A stretch of 11,605 bases of DNA from Candidatus Kaiserbacteria bacterium (GCA_002401495.1 NVTG01000035.1:1-11605), one strand, 5' to 3'. Numbered from the stretch's first letter, positions 1 through 6,100 are shown. Notes: generated by a model from the sequence alone, not told the origin. Translations and numbers: made by a program.

Positions 1-110
1 TATTAGATCGCAGGCAGGTATGATATTGAGAAAGATCGTAGACACTTAGTGGTATGCTTTTGATCTTTGGTATTATTGTAATTGCAGCTATAGCAACGAT
101 TGCAATTATA

Positions 111-145
111 TTTAAAATAAAAACGCCACAACATGTGAGCGTGGC
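111..145 (-). terminator. Intrinsic terminator of the candidate ncRNA
   Basis: On the minus strand, GCCAC (141-145) pairs with GTGGC (125-129) around an 11-base loop and is followed by GTTTTTATTTT. This is the expected end of the ncRNA transcript. Confidence 0.7.
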
Positions 146-315
146 ATTAGAGTATCCCAAAACGGGGAAAGTGCAAGGTTAAAGGGCAGGCGACTAAAAA
201 GTCCCTGCCCCAGTGCACCGCGCAGCATCATATTGCATCTTGTCTTTCGACAACCACAAAAGAGGATCTGTCCCCGATGACTTGGCCCAGCATCAGCTAC
301 CCCGGACCTCTCTAA
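113..315 (-). ncRNA. Candidate structured non-coding RNA, about 200 nt, family not recognised
   Basis: A transcription unit without a convincing gene lies between a consensus-like promoter (321-349, minus) and an intrinsic terminator (111-145, minus). Several helices can be seen on the minus strand. The ends pair as TTAGAG (310-315) with CTCTAA (147-152), just inside the promoter and the terminator. TTGTC-GAAA-GACAA forms a GNRA-capped hairpin. GGGCAGG pairs with CCTGCCC (184-210) around an inner GACT/AGTC helix, inside an outer GTGCA/TGCAC helix. TCCC-CGTTTT-GGGA forms a further hairpin. Length and closed ends resemble housekeeping RNAs such as 6S, but I cannot match it to 6S, SRP RNA, tmRNA or RNase P by eye. 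A 75-codon minus-strand frame spans it, but that frame starts inside the promoter and ends in the terminator T-tract, so I treat it as chance. Confidence 0.6.
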
Positions 316-320
316 AAGAG

Positions 321-349
321 ACTTTATACTTAAAACCATTCGATGTCAA
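321..349 (-). promoter_or_regulatory. Promoter of the candidate ncRNA
   Basis: On the minus strand a perfect TTGACA (344-349) is followed after 17 bases by TAAAGT (321-326); TATAAA (323-328) at spacing 15 is the alternative -10. It sits immediately downstream of the rpsG terminator, so the RNA is made independently of the ribosomal protein operon. Predicted start is about 314-316. Confidence 0.65.
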
Positions 350-379
350 ACAAAAACCCGCCTAAAGACGGGTTTTTGT
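350..379 (-). terminator. Intrinsic terminator after rpsG
   Basis: An 11-bp perfect stem (350-360 with 369-379) has an 8-base loop and is flanked by A5 and T5 tracts that are part of the stem. It lies about 10 bases after the rpsG stop and closes the cluster. The structure is nearly symmetric and could act in both directions. Confidence 0.85.
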
Positions 380-390
380 AAACTTTTTTA

Positions 391-855
391 TTACCACGCG
401 AAGTGTGCAAAAGCCTTGTTGGCTTCAGCCATCTTGTGAGTGTTAACTTTCTTTGTAAATGCTTCTCCTTCTTCTTCTGATGCTTTCTTTATCTCGTCAG
501 CTAGTCGTTTATACATTTCATTTCCTTTTCCTGATTTAGCTGCATTAACTATCCATCGCAGTGCTAGAGAAAGACGTCGCTCAGGTCGAACTTCTCGTGG
601 TACTTGGTAGTTAGCACCACCAACACGACGGGATCGTACTTCCATTAAAGGAGCTACGTTTTTAATAGCTGTTTCAAATGTAACAAGAGGATCATCTCCT
701 TTTTCTTTTAGTATATCAAAGGCACTGTAAACAATCTTTCGTGCAGTATCCTTCTTTCCTCGCTCCATTATGTAGTTAATTAGCTTGGTTACTTTAACAG
801 ACCCATATACTGAGTCTTCTACAATTGTGTGCTTTTTCTTAAGTGGTCGTCGCAT
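391..855 (-). CDS. rpsG: 30S ribosomal protein S7 (uS7)
   Basis: Full-length S7, 154 residues against about 156 in E. coli. S7 nucleates assembly of the 30S head by binding the 3' domain of 16S rRNA and contacts the E-site tRNA. The family signature is plain: start MRRPLKKK, the SVKVTKLINYIMERGKK helix, VAPLMEVRSRRVGGANYQVP (residues 67-86), then RPERRLSLALRWIV and the C-terminal HKMAEANKAFAHF. It begins 6 bases after the rpsL stop with only a T-run between and no Shine-Dalgarno site, so translation is probably coupled to rpsL. The usual next genes, fusA and tuf, are absent; a terminator and the ncRNA promoter follow instead. Confidence 0.97.
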   Translation of the reverse strand: MRRPLKKKHTIVEDSVYGSVKVTKLINYIMERGKKDTARKIVYSAFDILKEKGDDPLVTFETAIKNVAPLMEVRSRRVGGANYQVPREVRPERRLSLALRWIVNAAKSGKGNEMYKRLADEIKKASEEEGEAFTKKVNTHKMAEANKAFAHFAW

Positions 856-861
856 AAAAAA

Positions 862-1275
862 TTATTCTGCTTTAGGTTTAGGGTTTCCGTATTTAGATCG
901 TCCGCTTCGTCTAGCTCCAACTCCTTCGGCGTCTAGTCGTCCTCGAACAACAGTGTATCGAACACCAATGTCCTTTACTCGTCCACCTCTGATCATTACA
1001 ACTGAGTGCTCTTGTAGGTTGTGTCCCATTCCTGGGATGTAGGCAGTAACTTCCATTCCGTTTGTAAGTCGAACACGTGCAATCTTACGAATAGCTGAGT
1101 TAGGCTTACGTGGAGTTTTTGTAGTTACCTTCACACATACTCCTCTCTTAAATGGAGATGGGTACTTAGATGGCTTGTTCTTCAAGCTATTAAAACCACG
1201 ACGAAGTGCCACCGTCTTGCTTGTTTTAGCGATGTTTTTTCGTCCTTTTTTTACTAGTTGATTTATTGTTGCCAT
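862..1275 (-). CDS. rpsL: 30S ribosomal protein S12 (uS12), with arginine at the classic streptomycin-resistance site
   Basis: Full-length S12, 137 residues. It forms part of the decoding centre and controls accuracy. Conserved blocks: N-terminal [33 protein letters not shown] (54-73), [19 protein letters not shown] (84-102) and the C-terminal RSKYG. About 13 residues are inserted near positions 30-42 relative to E. coli. Two differences touch the drug-sensitive loops. The first lysine of PKKPNSA (E. coli K43 counting Met) is R56 (codon 1108-1110). The loop KDLPGVRY is KDIGVRY, lacking the proline next to the aspartate that RimO modifies in E. coli. The ribosome-binding site AGAGAGG (1289-1295) is 13 bases from the ATG. 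Co-transcribed with rpsG; a promoter lies at 1309-1337. Confidence 0.97.
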   Translation of the reverse strand: MATINQLVKKGRKNIAKTSKTVALRRGFNSLKNKPSKYPSPFKRGVCVKVTTKTPRKPNSAIRKIARVRLTNGMEVTAYIPGMGHNLQEHSVVMIRGGRVKDIGVRYTVVRGRLDAEGVGARRSGRSKYGNPKPKAE

Positions 1276-1308
1276 AATGCAAAAGCCGCCTCTCTGGGCA
1301 GTGGCAAA

Positions 1309-1337
1309 AATATACTATGATGCGGAGATAAAAGCAA
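1309..1337 (-). promoter_or_regulatory. Putative rpsL-rpsG promoter
   Basis: On the minus strand TTGCTT (1332-1337) is followed after 17 bases by TATATT (1309-1314), between the stop of the acidic-protein gene and rpsL. Predicted leader is about 25-30 bases. It would let ribosomal proteins be expressed apart from the upstream protease gene. Confidence 0.5.
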
Positions 1338-1340
1338 CAG

Positions 1341-2378
1341 CTATGCTGCCTTTTTTATAGGACTATTTGCTGGAACTTTTGAGAGAGCTCTACGTAGTTC
1401 CTCTTGATCCAATATCCTGAGTACACGATCCCTCTCTTCTTCGTTCGTAATAGCTTTTTTTATCTCTTCCCTAAGTGGACTACTCATCGTATCGTCCAAA
1501 ATCTCCACGGACTCTTCTGATATTTTTTTAGGCTCCTCCACCTTTACTGATTCAGTAGACGGATTCATTTTCTTTACGTCTAACGGTTCTGATTGTTTTA
1601 TTGATCCTGTAACTCCATCAAATTGTTTAGATTTAGGCACTATTGGAGCTTCATCCAACTGTCTTGATATTGGTACCATTGGTTCGTCTTTTTGATTCTT
1701 AACAAGCACTTCGTGTAACTCCTCGTCAGTAATCAATCCTTTGTCTCGCTTAGCCATCTCCTTTTTAGCCCCTGGATCCGTATCCCAAATAATATTCGGA
1801 ACCTTTTCTTCCTTTGGCAGATCTTTTTCTACTGCCTCCATCGTTTTTTCAATAATACCCATTGTGGCCTCAGCAGTCTTTATTCTGTCTGCCAAAGAAC
1901 GACCCTCTACCACGATTGGTTTTACATCAGAAATCTTATTCAAATTTTCTGCAATGGGCGCATCTGTTGTTTCCTGCGCTTCCACAAAAATATCTTTAAT
2001 TACTTTTGGCTCTTCTCGTTCTGCTCTAGCCTTATCTAGACTAACAACGTTTGTTTGAACGTTTTCATCCACAGGCGGCGTCTCTCTATATTTATCTAGG
2101 CTTGGCATAGACTTTTTTGAAACAGGAGCTTCTTCTACTTTTACCTCCGGTACGGGTGTAGAGACCTCTTCCATTTTCATCTCAGGTGAAACGGCAGGGG
2201 CTTCCACCTTTGGTGCCGAGTTAGCAACCGGAGCTTCCTCCGTCATACTAGCCATAGCAGCTTCAACTGGATCCACTTCTTTTCTTCCTTTTATACGCGC
2301 TTCAACATCAGCCAATCTGCCGACGGCTCTATCCATACCTATCTCTTCTTTAGGTTTTCTTTTTAAAAATTCCAACAT
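1341..2378 (-). CDS. Acidic, low-complexity, probably disordered protein of unknown function
   Basis: A 345-residue protein I do not recognise. There is no signal peptide or membrane segment. It is rich in Glu, Lys, Pro, Val and Ser, with loosely repeated KVE(E/A)P-type and PIVPKSKQ/PMVPISRQ phrases, suggesting a long disordered linker. Two more ordered ends stand out: a basic-amphipathic N-terminus (1-40, MLEFLKRKPKEE and AVGRLADVEARIKGRK) and a charged helical C-terminus (about 298-337, REEIKKAITNEEERDRVLRI). The start ATG is 3 bases after the stop of the upstream site-2 protease gene, so the two are almost certainly translated from one mRNA. Codon use matches the core genes. A scaffold or adaptor role would be a guess. 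Confidence 0.85.
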   Translation of the reverse strand: MLEFLKRKPKEEIGMDRAVGRLADVEARIKGRKEVDPVEAAMASMTEEAPVANSAPKVEAPAVSPEMKMEEVSTPVPEVKVEEAPVSKKSMPSLDKYRETPPVDENVQTNVVSLDKARAEREEPKVIKDIFVEAQETTDAPIAENLNKISDVKPIVVEGRSLADRIKTAEATMGIIEKTMEAVEKDLPKEEKVPNIIWDTDPGAKKEMAKRDKGLITDEELHEVLVKNQKDEPMVPISRQLDEAPIVPKSKQFDGVTGSIKQSEPLDVKKMNPSTESVKVEEPKKISEESVEILDDTMSSPLREEIKKAITNEEERDRVLRILDQEELRRALSKVPANSPIKKAA

Positions 2379-2381
2379 ATC

Positions 2382-3008
2382 TTAAGCACCCACTATTAAA
2401 TGAGTAAGATAGGAAATGAATGAAAAGAAGTACGGACCAAATATCATTAGCGTCAGGATTATAATCCCGAACCCTAAGAAAATATTATGCTCTAGCAAAG
2501 ACCTAAGCTGGTCATATTTAAATGCTAAGTTTCTAGGTAATATTTGTGAAAATATTTTCGATCCATCAAGAGGTGGTATTGGAATAAGATTAAACACTGC
2601 AAGAAGCACGTTTAAAAATACAATTGAAACAGCCAGACTTGATGCACTCTCTGGAATTATTCCCATCTGCAAAAGGAGACCGAATACGAGTGCAATTAAT
2701 ATATTTGATGCGGGACCGGCGACAGCCACTATAGATTCCCCCCATCTTCCTCCCTTCCTTAAGTTGTACGGATTGTACGGAACTGGCTTTGCCCAACCAA
2801 AAAGAAACGGTGAGCCTGAAATAGCTAAAATCGCAGGCAATATAACAGAACCCATTGGATCAACGTGACTTATAGGATTTAGTGTTAATCTTCCCGCTAG
2901 TTTTGCAGTTGGATCACCCAGCCAATTAGCAGCAAAACCATGAGACACCTCATGGATAACAACTGAAACTACTAATATTGCGATAAGAAAAATAATGTCT
3001 ACGCCCAT
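2382..3008 (-). CDS. Site-2 protease family membrane metalloprotease (peptidase M50)
   Basis: A 208-residue intramembrane zinc metalloprotease of the short YwhC-like M50 type, with no PDZ domain. The zinc-binding motif HEVSH (19-23) lies in the first membrane helix. The conserved second motif is NLIPIPPLDGS (140-150), with D148 as the third metal ligand. FGWAKPVPYNPYNLR (70-84), followed by AVAGPASN (95-102), is also typical. There are about five hydrophobic segments (2-18, 53-70, 92-115, 123-143, 172-205). Enzymes of this family cut substrates within or near the membrane; the substrate here is unknown. First gene of the minus-strand cluster, 3 bases before the acidic protein gene. It has no clear Shine-Dalgarno site and its leader is probably short. 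Confidence 0.93.
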   Translation of the reverse strand: MGVDIIFLIAILVVSVVIHEVSHGFAANWLGDPTAKLAGRLTLNPISHVDPMGSVILPAILAISGSPFLFGWAKPVPYNPYNLRKGGRWGESIVAVAGPASNILIALVFGLLLQMGIIPESASSLAVSIVFLNVLLAVFNLIPIPPLDGSKIFSQILPRNLAFKYDQLRSLLEHNIFLGFGIIILTLMIFGPYFFSFISYLTHLIVGA

Positions 3009-3023
3009 AAGGTTTAGATTTAA

Positions 3024-3051
3024 AAATTAAGATTAATTTCCACAAAGACAA
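3024..3051 (-). promoter_or_regulatory. Putative promoter of the site-2 protease gene
   Basis: On the minus strand TTGTCT (3046-3051), 16 bases, TAATTT (3024-3029). Predicted leader is under 10 bases. Its -35 box is only 5 bases from that of the divergent rpmB promoter, so the two may compete. Confidence 0.4.
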
Positions 3052-3056
3052 TTATA

Positions 3057-3085
3057 TTGCCTTCCCTAATCATTAATGTTAGCAT
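3057..3085 (+). promoter_or_regulatory. Putative rpmB promoter
   Basis: TTGCCT (3057-3062), 17 bases, TAGCAT (3080-3085). The expected transcription start, near 3092, is only a few bases before the preferred ATG at 3096, giving a leaderless or nearly leaderless mRNA. Confidence 0.5.
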
Positions 3086-3095
3086 GCCCCACTAT

Positions 3096-3338
3096 ATGGC
3101 AAAGGAATGCATGGTGACAGGAAAAAAGTCTCAAATGGGAGGACGCTACAGTAATCGTACGCGTGCTACGGAATTTAACAGTGGCGGAAAGATACGTCGC
3201 TTTGTTAACCTACAAAAGAAGACTCTGTATATCCCAGAGCTTGCTAAAAAAATAACTATTAAAGTTTCAACAAAAGCTCTTAAAACTATCAATAAGAACG
3301 GAGCATACAAGACACTCAAGAAGGCTGGAATGATTTAA
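3096..3338 (+). CDS. rpmB: 50S ribosomal protein L28 (bL28)
   Basis: An 80-residue L28, matching the family length of about 77. L28 sits on the large subunit near the E site. The chosen start gives MAKECMVTGKKSQMGGRYS, which aligns with the family opening MAK-C-x-VTGK. The frame is open back to 3057, but those 13 residues do not belong to the family and would lie inside the predicted promoter. Further family features are the basic stretch GGKIRRFVNLQKK and the C-terminal STKALKTINKNGAYKTLKKAG. There is no Shine-Dalgarno site before 3096, in keeping with leaderless translation. A strong terminator follows the stop after 13 bases, so the gene is a single-gene unit. Confidence 0.93.
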   Translation: MAKECMVTGKKSQMGGRYSNRTRATEFNSGGKIRRFVNLQKKTLYIPELAKKITIKVSTKALKTINKNGAYKTLKKAGMI

Positions 3339-3351
3339 AGGCAAAGGGAAA

Positions 3352-3378
3352 GGCCAAGCAGCAATGCTTGGCCTTTTT
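3352..3378 (+). terminator. Intrinsic terminator after rpmB
   Basis: GGCCAAGCA (3352-3360), loop GCAA, TGCTTGGCC (3365-3373), then TTTTTCT. The stem is a perfect 9 bp. Read from the minus strand, it lies just beyond the stop of the 83-residue gene and is followed by TTTCCCTTT, so it may serve both convergent genes. Confidence 0.88.
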
Positions 3379-3395
3379 CTCTGCACCAGCAAATC

Positions 3396-3647
3396 CTACG
3401 AATTGGATTCCACTGATAATTTTATTAGATGCGGTGTCCGTGCCTCTGGGCGCACACTTTTACGCGGTGCCTCAGCCGACAGAGTTTTCACATCCGATAC
3501 GGTTGTGAAAATGGAAGTGCCGGCTTCTGACTTTTGGTAAGTCATCGCGAAGGCTGCTACCACAGCTACGCTGATGATAATTCCCAGAGCGTTTTTTACC
3601 ACGCCCAAAGCTTTAATGTACTGGTCGATGTTCTGAATTCTAGTCAT
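3396..3647 (-). CDS. Small single-pass membrane protein of unknown function, atypical composition
   Basis: An 83-residue protein I do not recognise. One hydrophobic helix (about residues 15-35, VVKNALGIIISVAVVAAFAM) is followed by a polar, Ser/Thr/Arg/Pro-containing tail, so the C-terminus is either exported or cytosolic depending on topology. The start is placed at the second ATG (3645-3647) because AGGAG (3654-3658) is then 6 bases away; the first ATG (3651-3653) would touch the ribosome-binding site. The gene is more GC-rich than its neighbours and has a near-consensus promoter at 3697-3725. In both respects it resembles the two genes at 5367-6693 rather than the core genes, which suggests acquisition. 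Confidence 0.72.
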   Translation of the reverse strand: MTRIQNIDQYIKALGVVKNALGIIISVAVVAAFAMTYQKSEAGTSIFTTVSDVKTLSAEAPRKSVRPEARTPHLIKLSVESNS

Positions 3648-3696
3648 AGTCATCTCCTCGTTTACTCACTCCGTTGATGGGCGAGTTATGTAGAAT

Positions 3697-3725
3697 ATAC
3701 TACTACTATTCCACCTATCTGTCAA
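3697..3725 (-). promoter_or_regulatory. Strong promoter of the 83-residue membrane protein gene
   Basis: On the minus strand TTGACA (3720-3725), 17 bases, TAGTAT (3697-3702). The -35 box overlaps the upstream MBL gene; the TTGAC comes from its last codons. The leader is about 40 bases and ends in GAGGAG. Confidence 0.75.
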
Positions 3726-4560
3726 TAGTTACCATTTTACCGTCTGATTTAAATACAACACTTCCCTTCAGACATGTGTCTATAGTCTCAACACCAAAAT
3801 CTTTAAATGTCCTAACGACTTCCTCACTGGGATGCCCATAACTATTATCACACCCTCTTGAAAAGACAGCGTACTGCGGACCCGTGAACCCTACAAAAAG
3901 AGCATCACTTGAAGTCTTTGATCCGTGGTGCCCTGCTTTTAAAACGTTCGCCTTTAATTCATCCGGATTAAGACTAATTAAATATTTCTCAATGTGCTTA
4001 GGAGAGTCTCCAGTTAAAAGAAAAGAATTCTCTCCATAGGTAACTTTTAAAATTATAGACGCTGCATTACTCTCAAATTCTTCCACGTCTCTATCAGGAA
4101 ATAGAATCGAGATGTTCACTCCATCACCAAAATCATATACCTACCCACGACGAGCTAAAATCTCAGTAGCATTTTCTCTTTCTAATTCACGAAAAAGTGC
4201 TTTGGTAGCAGGAGTGTCGTGTAAGACCCCTGGTGAAATATATGTATCTACCTTAAATCTTTTTAAAACTTCAACTAATCCTGCTATATGATCCGCATCT
4301 GGATGTGTTGCGATAACAACAGCTATACTACGATCCCAAAAAGACATTGCTTTGGACAATTCTTTTAAAACTGTATTGTCTCTCCCGCCGTCGATAAGAA
4401 TTTGTCTTCCTGAGGGAGTTTCAACCAATATTGAATCACCCTGCCCTACATCTAAGAAAGTCACTGTTAAGTCATTAGAAGTTGAATTGATAACAGGAGT
4501 CCATATTGTTATCACTACAAAAAGAAGTAGCGAAAGAAGCATGTATGGTTTGCTTAACAT
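3715..4560 (-). pseudogene. ComEC-type metallo-beta-lactamase fold hydrolase, interrupted by one in-frame TAG
   Basis: Encodes an MBL-fold protein like the C-terminal domain of ComEC, which is proposed to be the nuclease that degrades the non-transported strand during DNA uptake. An N-terminal membrane helix (residues 6-22) is followed by LTVTFLDVGQGDSILVETPS, LIDGG (55-59) and the metal motif THPDADH (85-91). Codon 140 (4141-4143) is TAG. The frame then stays open for 141 codons as VYDFGDGVNISILFPDRD, LLTGDSPK and AGHHGSKTSS, all expected in the family, ending at TAG 3715-3717. No frameshift is needed: one base change explains the break. ATG 4558-4560 is preferred over GTG at 4569 because it lies 7 bases behind TGATATAGT. 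It could be a true pseudogene, a strain variant or a sequencing error. Elsewhere TAG serves as a normal stop here. Confidence 0.85.
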
Positions 4561-4590
4561 TTGGTACACTATATCAACTAATACTATAAA
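4561..4590 (+). promoter_or_regulatory. Putative sod promoter
   Basis: TATAAA (4585-4590) lies 8 bases before the sod ATG. A possible -35, TTGGTA (4561-4566), is 18 bases upstream. The expected start coincides with the ATG, so the mRNA should be leaderless. Confidence 0.5.
4568..4576 (-). promoter_or_regulatory. Extended -10 promoter of the MBL gene
   Basis: Minus-strand TGATATAGT (TGn plus TATAGT) ends 7 bases before ATG 4560, implying a leaderless transcript. It overlaps the divergent sod promoter. Confidence 0.5.
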
Positions 4591-4598
4591 AAATATTT

Positions 4599-5180
4599 AT
4601 GAAATACGAAGCACAAACTTTTAACGTTCCAGAGATGGAAGGAATATCTAAAGAGCAAATAGACATGCACCTTGGTCTATACAACGGGTATGTAACTCAT
4701 ATTAATGTATTAAGAGATCAAATAGCCTCCCTTGATACTGAAAAAGACAAATTCGCCATTGAATCCGTTCGAAGACGAATGGGGTTTGAATTTAACGGAA
4801 TGCGAATGCATGAATTCTATTTCCCACAATTTGAAGGTGGAGCTACAGAAGAGCCAAGAGAAACTCCACTAGGAGAGGCACTTTCCGAAAAATATGGCTC
4901 TTGGGATGAATTCATTACACACTTTAAAAGTGTAGGTATGAGTAGAGGAAGCGGATGGACCGTACTGTCATGGGACAAGAAGGGAAACACGCCACACGTT
5001 ACATGGACTACTGATCATGAACTAGGAACATTGGCCGACGTTGAAGTACTTCTTGCTATGGACATGTGGGAACACGCTTACATGGTTGACTATCTTCCAG
5101 CTGAAAAAGGAAAGCATATTGAAGCGTTTCTAACAAACCTTAATTGGAGTGTTGTAATGGGTCGTTTTGACTCTATTTAA
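4599..5180 (+). CDS. Superoxide dismutase, Fe/Mn family
   Basis: A 193-residue cytoplasmic SOD converting superoxide to oxygen and hydrogen peroxide. All four metal ligands are visible: H24 (DMHLGLYNGYV), H71 (RMHEFYFPQF), and D155 and H159 (MDMWEHAYMVDY). The family landmark SRGSGWTVL (115-123) is present. Two features are unusual. The H24 helix is one residue shorter than in E. coli, and its gateway histidine appears replaced by Tyr (Y28). The second-sphere glutamine is not at its FeSOD place (G67 there), and the position of MnSOD Gln146 is H140 in TTDHELGTL. I recall such His-type enzymes from CPR bacteria but cannot verify that here. Metal use (Fe, Mn or both) cannot be read off. There is no signal peptide. 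It is divergent from the MBL gene and probably leaderless. Confidence 0.95.
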   Translation: MKYEAQTFNVPEMEGISKEQIDMHLGLYNGYVTHINVLRDQIASLDTEKDKFAIESVRRRMGFEFNGMRMHEFYFPQFEGGATEEPRETPLGEALSEKYGSWDEFITHFKSVGMSRGSGWTVLSWDKKGNTPHVTWTTDHELGTLADVEVLLAMDMWEHAYMVDYLPAEKGKHIEAFLTNLNWSVVMGRFDSI

Positions 5181-5219
5181 CCCCTTAAAACTGGGTGCCC
5201 TTTTAGGGTGAAATAACTC

Positions 5220-5247
5220 TTGACATATATAGAGAACCTGGTATTCT
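5220..5247 (+). promoter_or_regulatory. Strong promoter of the first unknown paralog
   Basis: TTGACA (5220-5225), 16 bases, TATTCT (5242-5247). The predicted start is near 5254, leaving a leader of about 113 bases before the ATG at 5367. Confidence 0.72.
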
Positions 5248-5253
5248 CTTGCA

Positions 5254-5366
5254 ACTTCGCACCTAGGTAGGTGCGAGTTTGTTATTGGTTAACTACCCTC
5301 CTTTGGAGACCAGCAAGTGACCAACCTTTCAACTGCGGGAATACCCCGCTTCATACGGAGAATACC
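5254..5366 (+). promoter_or_regulatory. Structured 5' leader with a terminator-like hairpin at its start
   Basis: The leader opens with TCGCACCT (5257-5264), loop AGGT, AGGTGCGA (5269-5276), followed by GTTTGTTATT. This could be the terminator of sod, an attenuator, or a stabilising 5' hairpin. Further possible hairpins are CTCC-TTT-GGAG and GCGGG-AATAC-CCCGC. The ribosome-binding site CGGAG (5356-5360) is 6 bases from the ATG. I see no match to a known riboswitch. Confidence 0.45.
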
Positions 5367-6005
5367 ATGCAACAATTCCTATTCGGAACCTCAGCGCTGA
5401 ATTCAACCTCGCAGCTGTTTGCGACAAGCGTTTTCAAGGCGCACCTGACCCTGCTATACATGATCGAAAGCGTCCAGCCACATTACGAGAATAAATCCGT
5501 GGTTCTGGAAACAATCGGTAGCGTTTTGGCGACTTCATTCTTGCCTGACGGCATCAACGTCCTGAAGATGGCCTTTACGAAAAAGGTAACTTCGCTTGGT
5601 AAAACAAACCGCGAGTGGTTTGCTACTACCATCAAAGCTCTGGATCACCAGATCGAAAGCGGCTTTGGCGAAGCAGAAATCCAGTTGGCCCCAATTCATC
5701 TGTCTGTTCTTGAGCAGATTGAGGCTCTGTCGCCTGAAGACGCCACGGCTGGGATGCGCCTGCGTACCTTGGCAACAATTACCGAAAACAGCATCATTCC
5801 AAGCGCTGACATTGACGATCTGATTTCGGCCCTGACAGACAAAGCTGAAGAGCTGAAAGTTTCCGGTAAAATCTGGATCCAAAACCCTCTGACGGCGATG
5901 CTGGCACAAGCAGAAATCACCGACGGCCTGTTGGACGAAACCAATGTTACTGGTCTACCCCTTACTACCAAAGGTCAAGGGGTCAAGGCAGTAGCTGCCG
6001 AATAG
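5367..6005 (+). CDS. Unknown protein, first of two related genes (212 residues)
   Basis: A 212-residue soluble-looking protein that I do not recognise; no signal peptide, membrane helix or catalytic motif is obvious. It looks mostly helical. The start at 5367 is set by CGGAG 6 bases upstream; the frame is open back to 5271, but that part is the leader. Two blocks resemble the next gene's product: residues 50-96 against 32-78 (shared G, L, F, N..W....IKA and Q) and residues 125-153 against 110-138 (shared D, A, M, RTL, IT, S, I.D.I), without gaps inside each block. The C-terminal 25 residues are polar and look like a flexible tail. The gene is about 50% GC, rich in CTG and CGN codons, against about 40% in neighbours. 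It has its own promoter and terminator. Probably an acquired gene. Confidence 0.85.
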   Translation: MQQFLFGTSALNSTSQLFATSVFKAHLTLLYMIESVQPHYENKSVVLETIGSVLATSFLPDGINVLKMAFTKKVTSLGKTNREWFATTIKALDHQIESGFGEAEIQLAPIHLSVLEQIEALSPEDATAGMRLRTLATITENSIIPSADIDDLISALTDKAEELKVSGKIWIQNPLTAMLAQAEITDGLLDETNVTGLPLTTKGQGVKAVAAE

Positions 6006-6036
6006 CCTCCACCCACTTCTGTGGGAATGAAATTGA

Positions 6037-6066
6037 ACGGGCACTTCTCACGAGGTGCCCGTTTTA
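6037..6066 (+). terminator. Intrinsic terminator after the first paralog
   Basis: ACGGGCACTT (6037-6046), loop CTCACG, AGGTGCCCGT (6053-6062), then TTTAC. The stem is 10 bp with one G-U pair. A smaller hairpin, CCCAC-TTCT-GTGGG (6012-6025), precedes it. Confidence 0.88.
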
Positions 6067-6072
6067 CTATAT

Positions 6073-6100
6073 TTGACGAATTATAAATACATGTTAAAGT
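6073..6100 (+). promoter_or_regulatory. Promoter of the second unknown paralog
   Basis: TTGACG (6073-6078), 16 bases, TAAAGT (6095-6100), directly after the preceding terminator. The predicted leader, about 6107-6153, holds ATCAC-TTTT-GTGAT (6107-6120). The direct repeat CTTGTAAYCA is present at 6101-6110 and 6130-6139. Confidence 0.58.

Noticed and set aside
54..182. 42-codon plus-strand frame with a hydrophobic N-terminal stretch (LLIFGIIVIAAIATIAIIF)
   Set aside because: It could be a membrane microprotein, but it has no Shine-Dalgarno site or clear promoter, the hydrophobic part is plain AT-rich DNA, and its tail is the antisense of the ncRNA 3' end. Bases 1-110 hold nothing else I can support.
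112..339. 75-codon minus-strand frame
   Set aside because: It starts inside the -35/-10 region, ends in a terminator T-tract and runs through self-complementary segments; an RNA gene explains the region better.
4117..4143. Two separate genes (142 and 134 residues) instead of one interrupted MBL gene
   Set aside because: Both halves are in one frame, supply complementary halves of one fold, and the seven codons between them fit the family.
3715..4143. Alternative genetic code with TAG read as an amino acid
   Set aside because: At least four genes in the window end at TAG with sensible C-termini.
5181..5219. Terminator or attachment site directly after sod (GGGTGCCCTTTT resembles the 3' half of the terminator at 6053-6065)
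   Set aside because: No matching left arm, so no stable stem; the similarity is about 11 bases and may be chance.
5271..5366. N-terminal extension of the first paralog by 32 residues
   Set aside because: It lies in a hairpin-rich leader; the GGAG site and start at 5367 fit much better.
5535..5971. Minus-strand frames opposite the first paralog
   Set aside because: Shadow frames of a GC-richer gene, without ribosome-binding sites or family resemblance.
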